From an uncultured Collinsella sp. (GTDB lineage Bacteria; Actinomycetota; Coriobacteriia; Coriobacteriales; Coriobacteriaceae), in the NCBI GenBank assembly GCA_947003675.1, contig CAMQPJ010000090.1, positions 1 to 5,947 of the forward strand: DNA of 5,947 nucleotides. The letters run 5' to 3'. The translations under genes and the position numbers were made by a program. How positions within the stretch are numbered: position 1 is the first letter of the stretch; every line of letters begins with the position of its first letter. This document shows positions 5,755-5,947 of the stretch, in pieces. Below the pieces are notes generated by a model that saw only the letters and a list, made by a program, of their open reading frames with translations, did not search any database and had not been told where the DNA came from.

Positions 5755-5779
5755 GTTATTCGAACAGTTTATCGAACAG
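5755..5779. promoter_or_regulatory. Tandem TCGAACAG repeats and shared GTTTATCGA motif upstream of DUF2975 operon
   Basis: TCGAACAG occurs at 5760-5767 and 5772-5779, a 12-base step, close to one helical turn. GTTATT (5755-5760) and GTTTATCGA (5767-5775) lie within the same block. The peptide promoter has GTTATT directly followed by GTTTATCGA at 4722-4736. The block starts 25 bases upstream of the DUF2975 ATG, suitable for an operator. I could not assign convincing -35 and -10 hexamers here. Confidence 0.45.
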
Positions 5780-5947
5780 CGATATTGATTGCATGCGGAA
5801 AGCCCCGCCAGTGCGCATAGGCCATTTACTAACCCGGAGGGGTGAGCGTGGATTTTTGGACACATATCGAACGAGAGTGGATAATCTCCCACTTGGGGGT
5901 GCGGACAGAAAGTTGGACCGCGGGGCGGTCCGGACTGGAGGTTCGCA
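5780..5947. other. Non-coding edge region with a small GC-rich hairpin
   Basis: I find no credible gene here. The minus-strand frame that continues from the DUF2975 gene to 5892 is judged non-coding. A perfect 7-bp hairpin, GGACCGC/GCGGTCC with a three-base loop, occupies 5915-5931. On the minus strand it is followed by AACTTTCTG, so it could be a weak terminator for a minus-strand gene beyond the window edge. The tract around 5840-5915 has a different texture from the AT-rich operator block beside it and might be part of a dispersed repeat. Confidence 0.35.

Noticed and set aside
5755..5779. CRISPR-like repeats
   Set aside because: Only two 8-base copies 12 bases apart; far too short and few for an array, and better explained as an operator.
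5194..5820. Long plus-strand reading frame of 208 codons
   Set aside because: Antisense to the DUF2975 gene, highly charged low-complexity product rich in Arg, Asn and Asp, no family features; a shadow of the real gene.
5731..5892. 54-residue N-terminal extension of the DUF2975 protein starting at 5892
   Set aside because: The ATG at 5730 has GAGGGTGAG upstream and opens a typical basic start before the first membrane helix. The extension has no recognisable domain and would cover the repeat block that looks like an operator.
5936..5947. Possible tRNA T-arm (GAGGTTCGCA) at the right edge
   Set aside because: No acceptor, anticodon or D-arm pairing can be found next to it, and the sequence is cut off by the window.

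Overview
The window looks like chromosome from a fairly GC-rich Gram-positive gut-type bacterium. My best guess is an actinobacterium of the Coriobacteriia, perhaps Collinsella or a relative. This is an inference from protein style, strong AGGAGG-type ribosome binding sites and GC-rich core genes; no rRNA or marker gene is present to confirm it.

Left part (1-2106, plus strand, ordinary metabolism). The window opens inside the permease gene of a polar amino acid (glutamate/glutamine-type) ABC importer. It is followed by the importer's ATPase (370-1134), a perfect stem-loop (1146-1180), and a class I glutamine amidotransferase-like hydrolase of the gamma-glutamyl-GABA hydrolase (peptidase C26) family (1223-2032). 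A strong GC-rich terminator follows at 2068-2101. Import of glutamate or related amino acids next to hydrolysis of gamma-glutamyl compounds makes a sensible nitrogen-scavenging neighbourhood.

Right part (2135-5730, minus strand, accessory). This is a compact locus transcribed right to left. A DUF2975 membrane protein (5730-5170) and a YozG-like small XRE/Cro-type regulator (5161-4832) form one unit that ends at a GC-rich hairpin (4794-4770). Next come a recognisable promoter (-35 TTGACA at 4753-4748), a perfect AAAGGAGG ribosome binding site, and a short gene of 42 codons (4686-4558). That gene encodes a peptide with six regularly spaced cysteines following a GGG step. It is followed by an 11-bp stem-loop with a short U-run that would act as a partial terminator, and then by an ABC ATPase (4489-3764) and two six-helix membrane permeases (3767-2943 and 2959-2141). 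All three are tightly overlapped.

The right part has the organisation of a small cysteine-rich ribosomal peptide (bacteriocin or RiPP-like) with its export or self-immunity transporter and a membrane-linked regulator. A 9-bp motif, GTTTATCGA, occurs upstream of both the regulator operon and the peptide gene, suggesting common control. No radical SAM enzyme, lanthionine synthetase, thiol oxidase or C39 peptidase is visible in the window, so how the peptide is matured, and whether it is modified at all, is open. The ABC genes are lower in GC (30/60 in a sampled line) than the importer genes (39/60 in a sampled line), as expected of acquired DNA.

The final stretch (5731-5947) has no credible gene. 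It holds the leader of the DUF2975 gene with tandem TCGAACAG repeats, and a small GC-rich hairpin near the window edge.
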